Positions 6,853-15,550 of a stretch of DNA of 36,724 nucleotides are shown piece by piece. Positions within the stretch are counted from its first letter, which is position 1. Each line of letters opens with the position of its first letter. Where the stretch lies: the NCBI RefSeq assembly GCF_024105655.1, contig NZ_JAAAMH010000025.1, positions 1-36,724 on the forward strand. The letters run 5' to 3'. The position numbers and the translations under genes were made by a program. The DNA comes from Aliihoeflea sp. 40Bstr573 (lineage in GTDB: Bacteria; Pseudomonadota; Alphaproteobacteria; Rhizobiales; Rhizobiaceae). The notes below the pieces were generated by a model that ran no database searches, was not told the origin of the DNA, and was given only the letters and a program-made list of their open reading frames with translations.

Positions 6853-7709
6853 ACGCCGCCAAGACCGCCGGTCGCTCCAATCTTTGGCGCGACGGGGCGG
6901 TGACCGACGAGCACATCGCCGAATCGTTGGATTGCGAAGTCGACACCATCCACGACATCGTGGAAGCGTGGGCCGGCCGTTCATTGACGACGACGTCTGC
7001 GGATCCGTCGGCTCGAAGACACGGGCCTCACGGCTGCGTCAAGCTGGCGATCGCCCACGCCCTCGTAACGGTGTGCGGACTGGCCGTGCAAGACGCGGCA
7101 GCGGTGACCGCGGGTTGTTGGCAGGTAACGGCATCCTTGCTGAAGGTGCTGGATTTTGCGCCGAAGCCCGAACGACCGGGCTTGGCCACCGTTAAGGCTG
7201 CAGGCGACGATATTGCCGTCGATCCTTTCATGTTGTTCGTTCCGCACGCGACAGAGGCGATACCCGTAGCCGCGATAGATGAATACCTCGACATCGCCGA
7301 CGGCAGACGGGTTTATTGGCGACGGGCGCGGCGGGATCCCTATCTCTTCGCCAGCGAGCTTCATCGGCTCTACACGCTCAATCGGCGTCAAGCCACGCCC
7401 GAGGTTCAAGCTGAATACCTCGAGCTACTAGGCCGCCTTCGTGAACCGGCCGATCATATCTGCGAATGGATGGGCTCCGTTTCGTTCGGTCGTTTCCGCT
7501 CGGCTCCCGACAGGTTTGCTGAACGCGCACCCGCGATGCTGCAAAGCCCTGTTTGGGGTAGCTCAGAGCCCATTTACGCCGCCTCGTACGCCATGAAGGC
7601 TTCCGTCAACGTGTCGCTGGCGGCGCGGTCCATGAAGCGCCGGATCCTGGGCCTTGAAGTGACAGACCCCTTTTCGAGAAGCGTAGCGAGAGAAAGAAGC
7701 AAATTATGA
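6849..7709 (+). CDS. Unrecognised 286-aa protein coupled to EIIA-Ntr and polyamine genes
   Basis: I do not recognise this protein. Residues ~18-42 (VTDEHIAESLDCEVDTIHD) could be a helix-turn-helix. Residues ~62-95 are hydrophobic and alanine-rich (IAHALVTVCGLAVQDAAAVT), perhaps a buried helical pair rather than membrane. The middle (~150-200) is rich in Tyr and Arg and predicted helical. It overlaps the EIIA-Ntr gene by ATGA at its start and nspC by ATGA at its end, so it sits in a fully coupled operon and probably acts with one of them. It may be a phosphorelay target of EIIA-Ntr or a regulator of polyamine production; this is inference from position only. Confidence 0.6.
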   Translation: MNAAKTAGRSNLWRDGAVTDEHIAESLDCEVDTIHDIVEAWAGRSLTTTSADPSARRHGPHGCVKLAIAHALVTVCGLAVQDAAAVTAGCWQVTASLLKVLDFAPKPERPGLATVKAAGDDIAVDPFMLFVPHATEAIPVAAIDEYLDIADGRRVYWRRARRDPYLFASELHRLYTLNRRQATPEVQAEYLELLGRLREPADHICEWMGSVSFGRFRSAPDRFAERAPAMLQSPVWGSSEPIYAASYAMKASVNVSLAARSMKRRILGLEVTDPFSRSVARERSKL

Positions 7710-8803
7710 TGAACACGCCCTACTACCTTGTCGACAAGGCGAAGCTGCTCCGAAATTTGGAACGGATCGCGTACCTGCGAGAGAAGTCCGGCGCGAAGGC
7801 ACTGCTTGCCCTGAAGTGTTTCGCGACGTGGTCCGTTTTCGACTTCATGGGCCCGTACATGGATGGCACCACCTCGTCGTCGCTGAACGAAGTCAGGCTC
7901 GGGCGGACCCGTTTCGGCGGCGAGACCCACGCATACAGCGTCGCCTGGGCCGATCACGAAATCGACGAAGCCGTTGGGCACGCGGACAAGATAATCTTCA
8001 ACTCCGTCGCGCAGCTGGATCGCTTCAGCCCTCGCGCGGGAGGGATCGCCTGCGGGCTGCGTATCAACCCGGGCATATCCTCGTCTTCATTTGACCTTGC
8101 AGATCCGGCTCGACCGTTCAGCCGTCTCGGCGAAAGCGACCCTGGCAGGATCGAAGCCGTCCTGGACCGGATCGACGGGGTCATGATCCACAACAACTGC
8201 GAGAACGAAGACTTCGAGCTGTTTTCCCGGATGCTCGACGGGATCGAGGAACGTTTTGGCGAGCTCTTGCGGTACCTGGACTGGGTTAGCCTTGGCGGCG
8301 GTATCCATTTCACCGCGGACGGCTACCCCCTGGACGCGCTCTGCGATCGTCTGCGTGCATTTTCCGAGCGCTACGGCGTGCAGGTCTACCTGGAGCCCGG
8401 CGAGGCGGCCGTCACCGACTGCACGACCTTGGAAGTTTCCGTGCTCGACACCCTTGTCAACGGCCGGCACCTGGCCGTCGTCGATTCCTCCATCGAGGCC
8501 CACATGCTGGACCTGCTCATCTACCGCGAGGAGACGCAAGTTATCCCGAACACCGGTCCGCACGAATACATGGTCTGTGGGAAGTCCTGCCTTGCAGGAG
8601 ACGTCTTCGGCACGTTCCGGTTCGAAGCTCCGCTGAAGGTCGGCGACCGCATCTCGTTCCAGGACGCGGCCGGCTACACCATGGTCAAGAAGAACTGGTT
8701 CAACGGCGTCGCAATGCCATCCATCGCCGTCCGCGAGCTCGACGGTTCGATCCGGAACATCCGCCAGTTCGGCTACGCCGACTACGAAGCGAGCCTTTCG
8801 TAA
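7706..8803 (+). CDS. nspC: Carboxynorspermidine/carboxyspermidine decarboxylase
   Basis: A 365-aa PLP enzyme of the alanine-racemase-fold decarboxylases that removes CO2 from carboxynorspermidine or carboxyspermidine to give norspermidine or spermidine. The PLP lysine is Lys37 in ALLALKCFATWSVF, with ISSSFDL, IHNNCENED, WVSLGGGIHF and the phosphate-binding EPGEAAV following. The catalytic cysteine motif VCGKSCLAGDVFG is near residue 290. Length and motif order match NspC. It is translationally coupled to the 286-aa gene upstream, and the partner dehydrogenase starts 42 nt downstream. The exact polyamine product cannot be read from sequence. Confidence 0.93.
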   Translation: MMNTPYYLVDKAKLLRNLERIAYLREKSGAKALLALKCFATWSVFDFMGPYMDGTTSSSLNEVRLGRTRFGGETHAYSVAWADHEIDEAVGHADKIIFNSVAQLDRFSPRAGGIACGLRINPGISSSSFDLADPARPFSRLGESDPGRIEAVLDRIDGVMIHNNCENEDFELFSRMLDGIEERFGELLRYLDWVSLGGGIHFTADGYPLDALCDRLRAFSERYGVQVYLEPGEAAVTDCTTLEVSVLDTLVNGRHLAVVDSSIEAHMLDLLIYREETQVIPNTGPHEYMVCGKSCLAGDVFGTFRFEAPLKVGDRISFQDAAGYTMVKKNWFNGVAMPSIAVRELDGSIRNIRQFGYADYEASLS

Positions 8804-8845
8804 GCTTCCTCCAACCCCAACAACACAAGGAATACCCCCCTCGAA

Positions 8846-10087
8846 ATGAAGCGACATATTCTCATTATCGGCGCTGGCGGCGTCGCGCAGGTCGTCGCGC
8901 ATAAATGCGCGCAGAACAACGACATCCTCGGCGACATCCACATAGCGTCAAGGACGCTCTCGAAATGCGAGGCCATCGTCGCTACGGTGCGCGATAAAAA
9001 GGCTCTCAAAGTGGAAGGCCGGCTGGAACCGCACGAGCTCGACGCCATGGACGTCGCAGCGACGACGGAACTGATCAGAAGGACGGGGGCTGGAATCGTC
9101 CTGAACGTGGGCTCCGCCTTCGTTAACATGTCGGTCTTGTCGGCATGCATCGCCACTGGTGCGGCCTATATCGACACAGCCATCCATGAAGATCCGATGA
9201 AGGTGTGCGAGACGCCGCCTTGGTACGCGAACTACGAATGGAAACGGCGTGACGAGTGCGCTAGCGCCGGCGTCACCGCGATCCTGGGTGCCGGCTTCGA
9301 TCCCGGTGTCGTCAACGCATATGCGCGCTTCGCCCGGGACGAGTATTTCGATCGCATCGATTCCATCGACATCATCGACATCAATGCGGGCAGTCACGGC
9401 AGGTACTTTGCCACGAACTTCGACCCGGAAATCAATTTCCGCGAGTTCACCGGGCAAGTTTGGTCCTGGCAAGAGGGCGAATGGAAGTCGAACCAGATGT
9501 TCGAAATCGGGAAGGACTGGGATCTTCCCGTCGTCGGCCGCCAAACGGCATATTTGACGGGGCATGACGAAGTGCATTCGCTGTCTCAAGTCCTCGGCAT
9601 ACCGAACGTCAGGTTCTGGATGGGATTCGGCGACCGCTACATCAACGTGTTCAACGTTTTGAAGAACCTCGGACTCCTGTCGGAGAAACCCGTCACGACC
9701 GCCGAGGGCCTAGAAGTCGTTCCGCTCAAGGTGGTGAAGGCAGTCCTGCCCGACCCGTCGTCCTTGGCGGATGACTATTCGGGCAAGACTTGCATCGGGG
9801 ACCTGGTCAAGGGCGTCAAGGACGGCCGGGAACGGGAGGTCTTCATCTACAACGTCGCCGACCATGAGCAAGCGTTCGCAGAAGTGGGAAGCCAGGGCAT
9901 TTCATACACGGCCGGCGTTCCAGCCGTCGCCGCCGCGATCCTGGTAGCCACCGGGCGTTGGGACGTTCGTAAGATGGCAAACGTGGAAGAACTTCCGCCG
10001 CGCCCCTTCCTCGGATTGTTGGGGCAACTCGGCCTGTCGAGTCATATCAGCGAGAACGGGGACGACCGCGAACTCTTGTTCCCGTGA
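8846..10087 (+). CDS. Carboxynorspermidine/carboxyspermidine dehydrogenase (saccharopine-dehydrogenase family)
   Basis: A 413-aa NAD(P)H-dependent enzyme that reductively condenses L-aspartate semialdehyde with a diamine (1,3-diaminopropane or putrescine) to the carboxy-polyamine used by NspC. The Rossmann motif IIGAGGVAQVVAHKCA is at residues ~5-22. The saccharopine-dehydrogenase-like catalytic region continues through AAYIDTAIHEDP, ILGAGFDPGVVNAYA and DINAGSHGRYFATNFDPEIN. Length and order match the carboxynorspermidine synthase group. It is the last gene of the operon from 6322 and converges on hemD, with a strong hairpin between them. Confidence 0.92.
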   Translation: MKRHILIIGAGGVAQVVAHKCAQNNDILGDIHIASRTLSKCEAIVATVRDKKALKVEGRLEPHELDAMDVAATTELIRRTGAGIVLNVGSAFVNMSVLSACIATGAAYIDTAIHEDPMKVCETPPWYANYEWKRRDECASAGVTAILGAGFDPGVVNAYARFARDEYFDRIDSIDIIDINAGSHGRYFATNFDPEINFREFTGQVWSWQEGEWKSNQMFEIGKDWDLPVVGRQTAYLTGHDEVHSLSQVLGIPNVRFWMGFGDRYINVFNVLKNLGLLSEKPVTTAEGLEVVPLKVVKAVLPDPSSLADDYSGKTCIGDLVKGVKDGREREVFIYNVADHEQAFAEVGSQGISYTAGVPAVAAAILVATGRWDVRKMANVEELPPRPFLGLLGQLGLSSHISENGDDRELLFP

Positions 10088-10097
10088 TGGTGTTTGA

Positions 10098-10139
10098 GGC
10101 AGCGGCCGATGCCGGGGCCAATTGGCGTCGGCCGCTGCC
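10098..10139. terminator. Long perfect hairpin between convergent genes
   Basis: GGCAGCGGCCGATGCC pairs with GGCGTCGGCCGCTGCC over 16 bp (one G-U) around the 10-nt loop GGGGCCAATT. It lies 11 nt after the dehydrogenase stop and 20 nt beyond the hemD stop, so it can serve both directions. Neither flank has a strong T-run. Confidence 0.6.
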
Positions 10140-10158
10140 AATCGAACTGACCATGCTC

Positions 10159-10887
10159 TCAAAAGACGCGAGTTCGGCGGCGTCGATCGAGCGCGGCGAC
10201 GGCCTCAAGCAGTCCTGCCCTGGTCGGCGACCCGGCAATCTGGGAATCTTTCCATGGCAAATGTCGGAGCTGAGCGTCGATCTTTTTTGACAGCGACACA
10301 GAGGCCGTCCATCGACAACTTTCGGACAATCCCGCGTCTGCGACGATTTCGCAGAAGGCTTCGGCCGTCCGCACCGACATGAACAGCACGGCATCCAACT
10401 CGCCTCCCAACAATCGGAGCCGAGCCGACTTTGGGAGCGAGCCGGCTTTACTCGTGCGGTAGACCTCGACTTGTTTGCAACGGTACCCTCGCTCGGTCAA
10501 ACGGGATGCGACGTTGACGGAGACGTAGTGGCCGCTCGCATAGGCAAGAAGCCCGTCGCTTGGTCTCAAACTCGCGTGCACCAGGTCTAGAAGGCTCTCG
10601 GCTGTACCAAGCGCGGCTTCCACGCGACGGAAGCCTGCTTTTCTCACTGCGGCGGCGGTTTCGGGACCGACGGCAAAAATCGGCACGTCCGGATCGAGAC
10701 CGACGAGGGCGGGCACGGCGTTCGCGGACGTGAGGATCACCGCTGACGCCTGTTCGAAAGCTTCCCGATCGTGCCGCGAAGGTTCGACCTTCAACAACGG
10801 CGCGATATGGACGACATGCCCCTTAGCCTGCAGTGCTGCAGCCAAGGCAAACGCTTGCTGTCGCGGCCGGGTGAGCAGCAGTCTCAA
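10159..10887 (-). CDS. hemD: Uroporphyrinogen-III synthase
   Basis: A 242-aa protein of the HemD family, which closes hydroxymethylbilane with ring-D inversion to uroporphyrinogen III for haem, sirohaem and cobalamin. The opening RLLLTRPRQQAFALAAAL, the central VILTSANAVPAL and FAVGPETAAAVRKAGF, and LLAYASGHYVSVNVASRLTE are diagnostic of this weakly conserved family. The frame is open from 10968, but the TTG at 10887 has a near-perfect GGAGG 6 nt upstream and gives the normal N-terminus, so I use it. It lies 31 nt after the glutamate dehydrogenase gene. Haem genes are not usual partners of D-amino-acid catabolism, so this may be an extra copy. Confidence 0.85.
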   Translation of the reverse strand: MRLLLTRPRQQAFALAAALQAKGHVVHIAPLLKVEPSRHDREAFEQASAVILTSANAVPALVGLDPDVPIFAVGPETAAAVRKAGFRRVEAALGTAESLLDLVHASLRPSDGLLAYASGHYVSVNVASRLTERGYRCKQVEVYRTSKAGSLPKSARLRLLGGELDAVLFMSVRTAEAFCEIVADAGLSESCRWTASVSLSKKIDAQLRHLPWKDSQIAGSPTRAGLLEAVAALDRRRRTRVF

Positions 10888-10918
10888 TTGACACCTCCAT
10901 GCGCCTGCAATCCGCGGT

Positions 10919-12187
10919 TCAGCTGGTAAAGAAGCTCTGCGTTCCGTGCGCCTCGATCGCTTCGGCAAGCCGCCCTAAAGCATGAACGTAGGCGGCGGTG
11001 CGCAGGGTGACACCCTTTTCTCGGCCGACCTCCCAAACCGCCCTGCCTTCGCGCTCCATCATCGTCTGCAGGCGTGGATGGATATCCTCGACTGGCCAGT
11101 AGAACCCTTGCCGGTTCTGAACCCACTCCAGATAGGACACCGTAACGCCTCCGGCATTCGCCAAAATGTCGGGGAGCACGACCGTTCCGTTCGCTTCGAG
11201 TATCTCGTCCGCCGGAGGGGTGATCGGACCGTTGGCCAGTTCCAACACCAGACTTGCCTTGACCATGGCGGCGTTGTTTTCGTGGATCATGTTTTCGAGT
11301 GCCGCGGGGACCAGCAAGTCGCATTCGATCCCCACAAGCTCGTCGGCCGCTAGCCGCTCGTGGCCTCCGTTGCCTGCAGTGCTGGCAACCGGCATTCCGG
11401 TTGACTTGGCGTGCGTCAACAGGTCGATGTGCAGACCGGCCGCGGAAAAGACCGCTCCCTGCGAATCCGAAACGGCGACGATCTTGTGCCCGTCCGCTGC
11501 GAGCAGCTGCGCGATATGCTGCCCTGCATTGCCAAACCCTTGGATCGCCACGCGCATCGTCTCGCCTAGCTTGAGATCGCCGGCCAAGTGCTTCACGAGG
11601 TAATATCCGCCTCGCGCGGTCGCGTCACCGCGTCCGAGCGATCCGCCAAGCGCGATCGGCTTGTCCGTGATCATGGCGGGTTCGTGCTGCCCCACGATCT
11701 GGGCGTACTCGTCGGCCATCCAGCCCATGATCATGGAGTTCGTATAGACGTCCGGGGCAGGAATATCCCGGTCCGGCCCGATGATCCGCGCAAACGCTTG
11801 GATATAGGCACGCGACAGCCGTTCGAGTTCGGCTTTGGACAAGGTGCGCGGATCGACTTGGACAGCTCCTTTGCCGCCGCCATACGGCAGGTTCATCACC
11901 GCGCACTTGAACGTCATCCAGAACGCCAGCGTCTCTACCTCGTCGGCAGTCGATTCGGGATGGAAGCGTATTCCGCCTTTCGTCGGCCCGCGCGTGTCAT
12001 CGTACCGGCACCGCCAGGCAAGAAACGATTTCCGTGATCCGTCATCCATGCGGATCATCAAGCGTACTTTGGTCGTCTCACGCGCATATTTGAGCTTTTC
12101 GATGACGTCGGGGTCGATATTGAGGTGGGCGGCGGCCTCGTCGAGGCGGACCAAGGCTTCGTCGAGCAAGGAGTGTTCGGGCATCAT
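10919..12187 (-). CDS. gdhA: Glutamate dehydrogenase (Glu/Leu/Phe/Val dehydrogenase family)
   Basis: A 422-aa NAD(P)-dependent enzyme interconverting glutamate and 2-oxoglutarate plus ammonia. Visible signatures are the substrate-binding GPTKGGIRFHPE (~66-77), the catalytic-lysine motif PYGGGKGAVQVDP (~100-112), the aspartate segment PAPDVYTNSMIMGW, and a Rossmann fold with GFGNAGQHIAQLLA (~218-231). Length is normal for the hexameric RocG/GudB-like group. The start overlaps the alr stop by ATGA. In this operon it could regenerate 2-oxoglutarate or release ammonia from glutamate formed when alanine nitrogen is transaminated; that is inference. Cofactor preference is not assigned. Confidence 0.93.
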   Translation of the reverse strand: MMPEHSLLDEALVRLDEAAAHLNIDPDVIEKLKYARETTKVRLMIRMDDGSRKSFLAWRCRYDDTRGPTKGGIRFHPESTADEVETLAFWMTFKCAVMNLPYGGGKGAVQVDPRTLSKAELERLSRAYIQAFARIIGPDRDIPAPDVYTNSMIMGWMADEYAQIVGQHEPAMITDKPIALGGSLGRGDATARGGYYLVKHLAGDLKLGETMRVAIQGFGNAGQHIAQLLAADGHKIVAVSDSQGAVFSAAGLHIDLLTHAKSTGMPVASTAGNGGHERLAADELVGIECDLLVPAALENMIHENNAAMVKASLVLELANGPITPPADEILEANGTVVLPDILANAGGVTVSYLEWVQNRQGFYWPVEDIHPRLQTMMEREGRAVWEVGREKGVTLRTAAYVHALGRLAEAIEAHGTQSFFTS

Positions 12188-13353
12188 GTCTCTACTTTTT
12201 GGTTTAATGACAGCTCATGCTCGCCCGACTTGCCGGGCCTTTCATCGAGCATGGCTAGGCTTCGGTATTCGCGCCTGAAACGGCGACCGAGGCGGACGAG
12301 AATCTCGTAGCCGATCGTGCCGGACGCCGAGGCGACATCGTCGACCGTCTGTTCGGAACAGACGATATCGACGAAGGCCCCTTCTCGAAGGGTGCCGGCG
12401 CTGTCGGTCGCGTCGACGACGATGCTGTCCATCGACACGCGTCCTATGAACGGCATCGCTGTATCGTGGAAAAAGGCCGACGTGCACGCGGAACGTGGCC
12501 ATCCGTCGGCGTATCCAAGCGAAATCGTAGCAAGCTTCGAGGGGCGTGCCGTCCGCTTCGTATGCCCGTAACCGACGAAGGTTCCCGTCGGCACATCACG
12601 CAGCTGGATCACGCGTGCCGACAGTCCGACGACCTCCTTCATCGGGTTTGGCCTTCCGGGGGTCGGATTGAGCCCGTACAATGCGGCTCCCGGGCGCACG
12701 AGATCGAAATGGAAACCGCGTCCGATGAATACTCCCGCCGAGTTTGCGAGAGAGGAACCGGCTTTCTTAGGGAGTACAGACCTGAGCTTGGCGAATTCGC
12801 GCCGTTGCCGATCGTTGGCGGAATGCGCGGACTGATCGGCACAGGCGAGATGGCTCATGATCAGTTCGACGGACAGGCCTATGAGGAGCGCCGGATCGGC
12901 TGCCAGCATGGCGATGTCGCCAGGCGCTAGACCCAGACGGGTCATTCCAGTGTCGAGCTGCAATGCGATGGGCATGCTGCGGCCAGCCGCTCCAGCGCAG
13001 TGCTGCCAAGCCGCGAGCTCTCCTACCGTGTTGACCACCGGTATCAAGACCGACTTCAAGAAATCGTATTCAGTCCCTCGCGGCGTGCCGTTAAGAACGA
13101 AAATACGCGAGCTGAAGCCGATTGCCTTTCGGAGTTCAAGACCCTCGTCGAGATGGGCGACGAAAAAGGTTTGGCAGCCGGCCGCCTGCAGCGAGAGCGC
13201 GATCTCAGCCGCTCCCAGTCCGTAGGCGTCTGCCTTGACCACCGCCGCGCATTCGGCAGGTTTCGATGCTGCGGACAACAGTCTCCAATTTGACACGACC
13301 GCATCGAGGTCGACGGTTAGGATCGCCCCCTCCCGCAAGATGTCGCCCGTCAT
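12184..13353 (-). CDS. alr: Alanine racemase
   Basis: A 389-aa PLP enzyme interconverting L- and D-alanine. The PLP lysine is in [12 protein letters not shown] (~Lys33). The catalytic tyrosine region is [21 protein letters not shown], followed by [10 protein letters not shown] and the C-terminal [13 protein letters not shown]. Start: the ATG at 13353 overlaps the dadA stop (ATGA), and the residues encoded further upstream are a shadow of dadA. The order dadA-alr matches catabolic dadX-type operons, where the racemase feeds the D-amino acid dehydrogenase, so this is probably not the cell-wall housekeeping enzyme. Confidence 0.93.
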   Translation of the reverse strand: MTGDILREGAILTVDLDAVVSNWRLLSAASKPAECAAVVKADAYGLGAAEIALSLQAAGCQTFFVAHLDEGLELRKAIGFSSRIFVLNGTPRGTEYDFLKSVLIPVVNTVGELAAWQHCAGAAGRSMPIALQLDTGMTRLGLAPGDIAMLAADPALLIGLSVELIMSHLACADQSAHSANDRQRREFAKLRSVLPKKAGSSLANSAGVFIGRGFHFDLVRPGAALYGLNPTPGRPNPMKEVVGLSARVIQLRDVPTGTFVGYGHTKRTARPSKLATISLGYADGWPRSACTSAFFHDTAMPFIGRVSMDSIVVDATDSAGTLREGAFVDIVCSEQTVDDVASASGTIGYEILVRLGRRFRREYRSLAMLDERPGKSGEHELSLNQKVET

Positions 13354-14603
13354 CGTCGATACCTCGCGGGGCCGAGGTCCGAGACGTCGATGTCCGGAGG
13401 CCTGCCGGACAACACGTCCGAAAGCACCCGACCCGAGCCGCATGCCATCGTCCAACCCAGCGTACCGTGGCCGGTGTTGACGAAAAGACCGGAAATTTCG
13501 GTGGCTCCGACGATCGGCGGTCCGTCCGGCGTCATCGGACGCAGGCCACACCAGAACGTGGCATTTTCCACGTGGCCCGCGCCGGGGAACAGGTCCGTCA
13601 CCGAGTGCTCGAGCGGCGCTCGACGCGAACGCGGCAGCGAAAGATCGAAACCGGATATCTCAGCTGTTCCGCCGACGCGGACGCGATCGCCAAGGCGCGT
13701 GATGGCGATCTTGTAGGTCTCGTCCATGACCGTCGATACGGGAGCCGCGTCTGCATCGACCAGCCGCATCGTCAGTGAATAGCCCTTGACCGGATAGACC
13801 GGAAGACGAATGCCTAGAGGAGCGAGCAGTTCGGGCGAGTAGCTGCCGGCGGCGACGACCACTGCCTCGGCAGCGATGAAACCCTCCGTCGTCATTGCTC
13901 CTGCGATCTTGCCTCCGTCACGCACGATTTCGTCGACAGAAACGCCGTACCTGAAATCAACCGCGGCGGATGCGAGCGCCGCAAGCCTTTCGGTAAAGAT
14001 GCGGCAGTCACCCGTTTCGTCTCCGGGGAGGCGCAAGCCTCCGACGAATTTTTGCGCCACGCGTCCAAGCGCCGGCTCCGCCTGCACGCAGCCTGATCGA
14101 TCGAGAACTTCGAAGTCGACGCCGAACTGGCGCAAGACGGCTGTGTCGCCGTTGATTCCGTCAAGCTGCTTCTGGCTGCGGAAGAGCTGCAAGGTTCCCT
14201 TGGCTCGCTCGTCGTAAGCGATTCCGGTTTTTTCACGAAGCTCCTGGAGGCAGTCGCGACTGTATTCCGCGATCGGTACCATCCGAGCCTTGTTGACCGC
14301 GTACCTCGTCGAGGTGCAGTTCGACAGCATTTCCATCAGCCACGACCACATGGCGGGGTCGAACTTTGGTCGGATCGCAAGCGGGCCATGCTTCATCAAG
14401 AGCCATTTGGCCGCCTTCAGCGGAACTCCAGGGCCGGCCCACGGCGACGAGTATCCAGGAGAAACTTCCCCGGCATTGGCGTAGCTGGTTTCGAGCGCGG
14501 GACCGGGCTGACGGTCGAGCACGATAACTTCGTGCCCCGCTCTGGCCAGATACCAGGCGGTGGTCGCGCCGATGACCCCGCTGCCTATTACGAGAACCCT
14601 CAT
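13350..14603 (-). CDS. dadA: D-amino acid dehydrogenase small subunit
   Basis: A 417-aa FAD enzyme, membrane-associated in its family, that deaminates D-alanine and other D-amino acids to keto acids and passes electrons to the respiratory chain. The N-terminal dinucleotide motif [19 protein letters not shown] (~4-22) is followed by [20 protein letters not shown], and the C-terminal motif [20 protein letters not shown] is characteristic of DadA. I chose the ATG at 14603 because it gives the usual MRVLVIGSG start; the frame opens at 14675. No Lrp-type activator gene lies beside it in this window. It heads the run dadA-alr-gdhA-hemD. Confidence 0.93.
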   Translation of the reverse strand: MRVLVIGSGVIGATTAWYLARAGHEVIVLDRQPGPALETSYANAGEVSPGYSSPWAGPGVPLKAAKWLLMKHGPLAIRPKFDPAMWSWLMEMLSNCTSTRYAVNKARMVPIAEYSRDCLQELREKTGIAYDERAKGTLQLFRSQKQLDGINGDTAVLRQFGVDFEVLDRSGCVQAEPALGRVAQKFVGGLRLPGDETGDCRIFTERLAALASAAVDFRYGVSVDEIVRDGGKIAGAMTTEGFIAAEAVVVAAGSYSPELLAPLGIRLPVYPVKGYSLTMRLVDADAAPVSTVMDETYKIAITRLGDRVRVGGTAEISGFDLSLPRSRRAPLEHSVTDLFPGAGHVENATFWCGLRPMTPDGPPIVGATEISGLFVNTGHGTLGWTMACGSGRVLSDVLSGRPPDIDVSDLGPARYRR

Positions 14604-14982
14604 ATCCGCACCCGGCGGATACTCGTGAAAGATGCCGCACGGATGCGGTCCAAAATTTCGCTTGTCATCATGCATCTCCGCCAGGCCAGCCGTGGCAGAC
14701 CCGGAAATCAGAACCGAATGTTAGGCTTGATTGAGTTTCCGGCCCCCGGTCGACGACCTCGCGGCCGCGCCAGGGCTAGATGCACGCGATGAGGGATCCC
14801 GCATGGTTCATGAACCGGATGCGGGCTCTCGATAGCTTTCTGTCCGTCGGTCTGGGGAGAGGCACGTCAGATGCTCATGGACAAAGATGCAAACACGCTC
14901 AGCATAACGTCACGAACGATCCGATCAATGGCGTCAATGCGGATTTGCAGTTGCTCCAGACCAGAAATAGCACGGCTCCAAC
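14604..14982. other. Intergenic region upstream of dadA and downstream of nsrR
   Basis: About 380 bases that should hold the dadA promoter (minus strand) and the nsrR 3' end. A nested palindrome lies at 14791-14830. On the minus strand, near 14867-14960, a short open stretch encodes LEQLQIRIDAIDRIVRDVML; it looks protein-like but has no start or partner, so it may be a gene remnant. Confidence 0.35.
14791..14830 (-). terminator. Nested palindrome, possible terminator beyond nsrR
   Basis: CCCGCAT/ATGCGGG forms an outer 7-bp stem enclosing GGTTC/GAACC, with GAG/CTC outside. It lies about 150 nt after the nsrR stop and 190 nt upstream of dadA, so it could be a terminator or an operator. There is no T-run. 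Confidence 0.35.
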
Positions 14983-15459
14983 TCACGGCTGGCCAAGGTC
15001 CAGGGTCCTTTCTCGAACAGCCCCGAACCCCAGCCGCTCCTGCAGGCGTGCTTGCGGAGCAGCAACATCTGCAAGCGTAAGACGATCCAACTCTGCGAAA
15101 AAGGCCGCCAATGCTCCACGTAGCGCGCCCGTCAGGCCACAGATACCTGTAAACACGCAACTTGCTGCAGTGTCGTCTCCAAGACAGGCCACCAGCTGTG
15201 TGTCAGTCTCGAGCGCGCGAACGACTTGACCCATTCGAACCTCCTCTGCGGGAACAGCAAGTGACAGCCCGCCGCTCCGTCCGCGCGCGGCCTTTACCAG
15301 ACCCATTCGCACCAGCCGCTGGACGACCTTCATCAGATGGTTGGAGGAGACGCGATGTCGTCGAGCCAGATCATGGATGGTTACCCGCTGTCCGTCCGGC
15401 AGTGCTGCCAGCGCGATTAGAACGCGAAGGGCGTAGTCGGTATGTGCGGTGAGACGCAT
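14983..15459 (-). CDS. nsrR: Rrf2-family regulator, NsrR-type nitric oxide sensor
   Basis: A 158-aa winged-helix repressor. Residues 1-60 are the Rrf2 DNA-binding domain (MRLTAHTDYALRVLIALAAL, then VSSNHLMKVVQRL). Three cysteines, Cys92, Cys101 and Cys107 (CLGDDTAASCVFTGIC), are spaced for an iron-sulfur cluster, and Asp8, the fourth ligand reported for some NsrR proteins, is present. In NsrR, nitric oxide destroys the cluster and releases DNA. The start at 15459 gives the canonical N-terminus; the frame opens upstream at 15573 but would overlap the control region. It is divergent from a truncated haemoglobin gene, supporting an NO role. Confidence 0.85.
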   Translation of the reverse strand: MRLTAHTDYALRVLIALAALPDGQRVTIHDLARRHRVSSNHLMKVVQRLVRMGLVKAARGRSGGLSLAVPAEEVRMGQVVRALETDTQLVACLGDDTAASCVFTGICGLTGALRGALAAFFAELDRLTLADVAAPQARLQERLGFGAVRERTLDLGQP

Positions 15460-15477
15460 TGCGGGCCTGCTACAAAA

Positions 15478-15513
15478 TGATGCATCTACAATACCTCTTT
15501 TTTCATGTAGATG
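15478..15513. promoter_or_regulatory. Palindromes in the nsrR-haemoglobin divergent region
   Basis: Two symmetric elements lie in the 91-bp divergent gap. One is the perfect 8-bp palindrome GATGCATC at 15479-15486. The other is CATCTACA (15483-15490) with its exact inverse TGTAGATG (15506-15513) across a 15-nt spacer. GATGCAT is the core half of published NsrR sites, so this is a likely NsrR operator acting on both genes. Confidence 0.5.
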
Positions 15514-15550
15514 AAGAGGCCGACCGATCAAGGACACGCGAGCGCTAGAA

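Noticed and set aside
13354..13551. N-terminal extension of alanine racemase
   Set aside because: These 66 codons lie inside dadA in another frame; the ATG overlapping the dadA stop gives the normal alr N-terminus.
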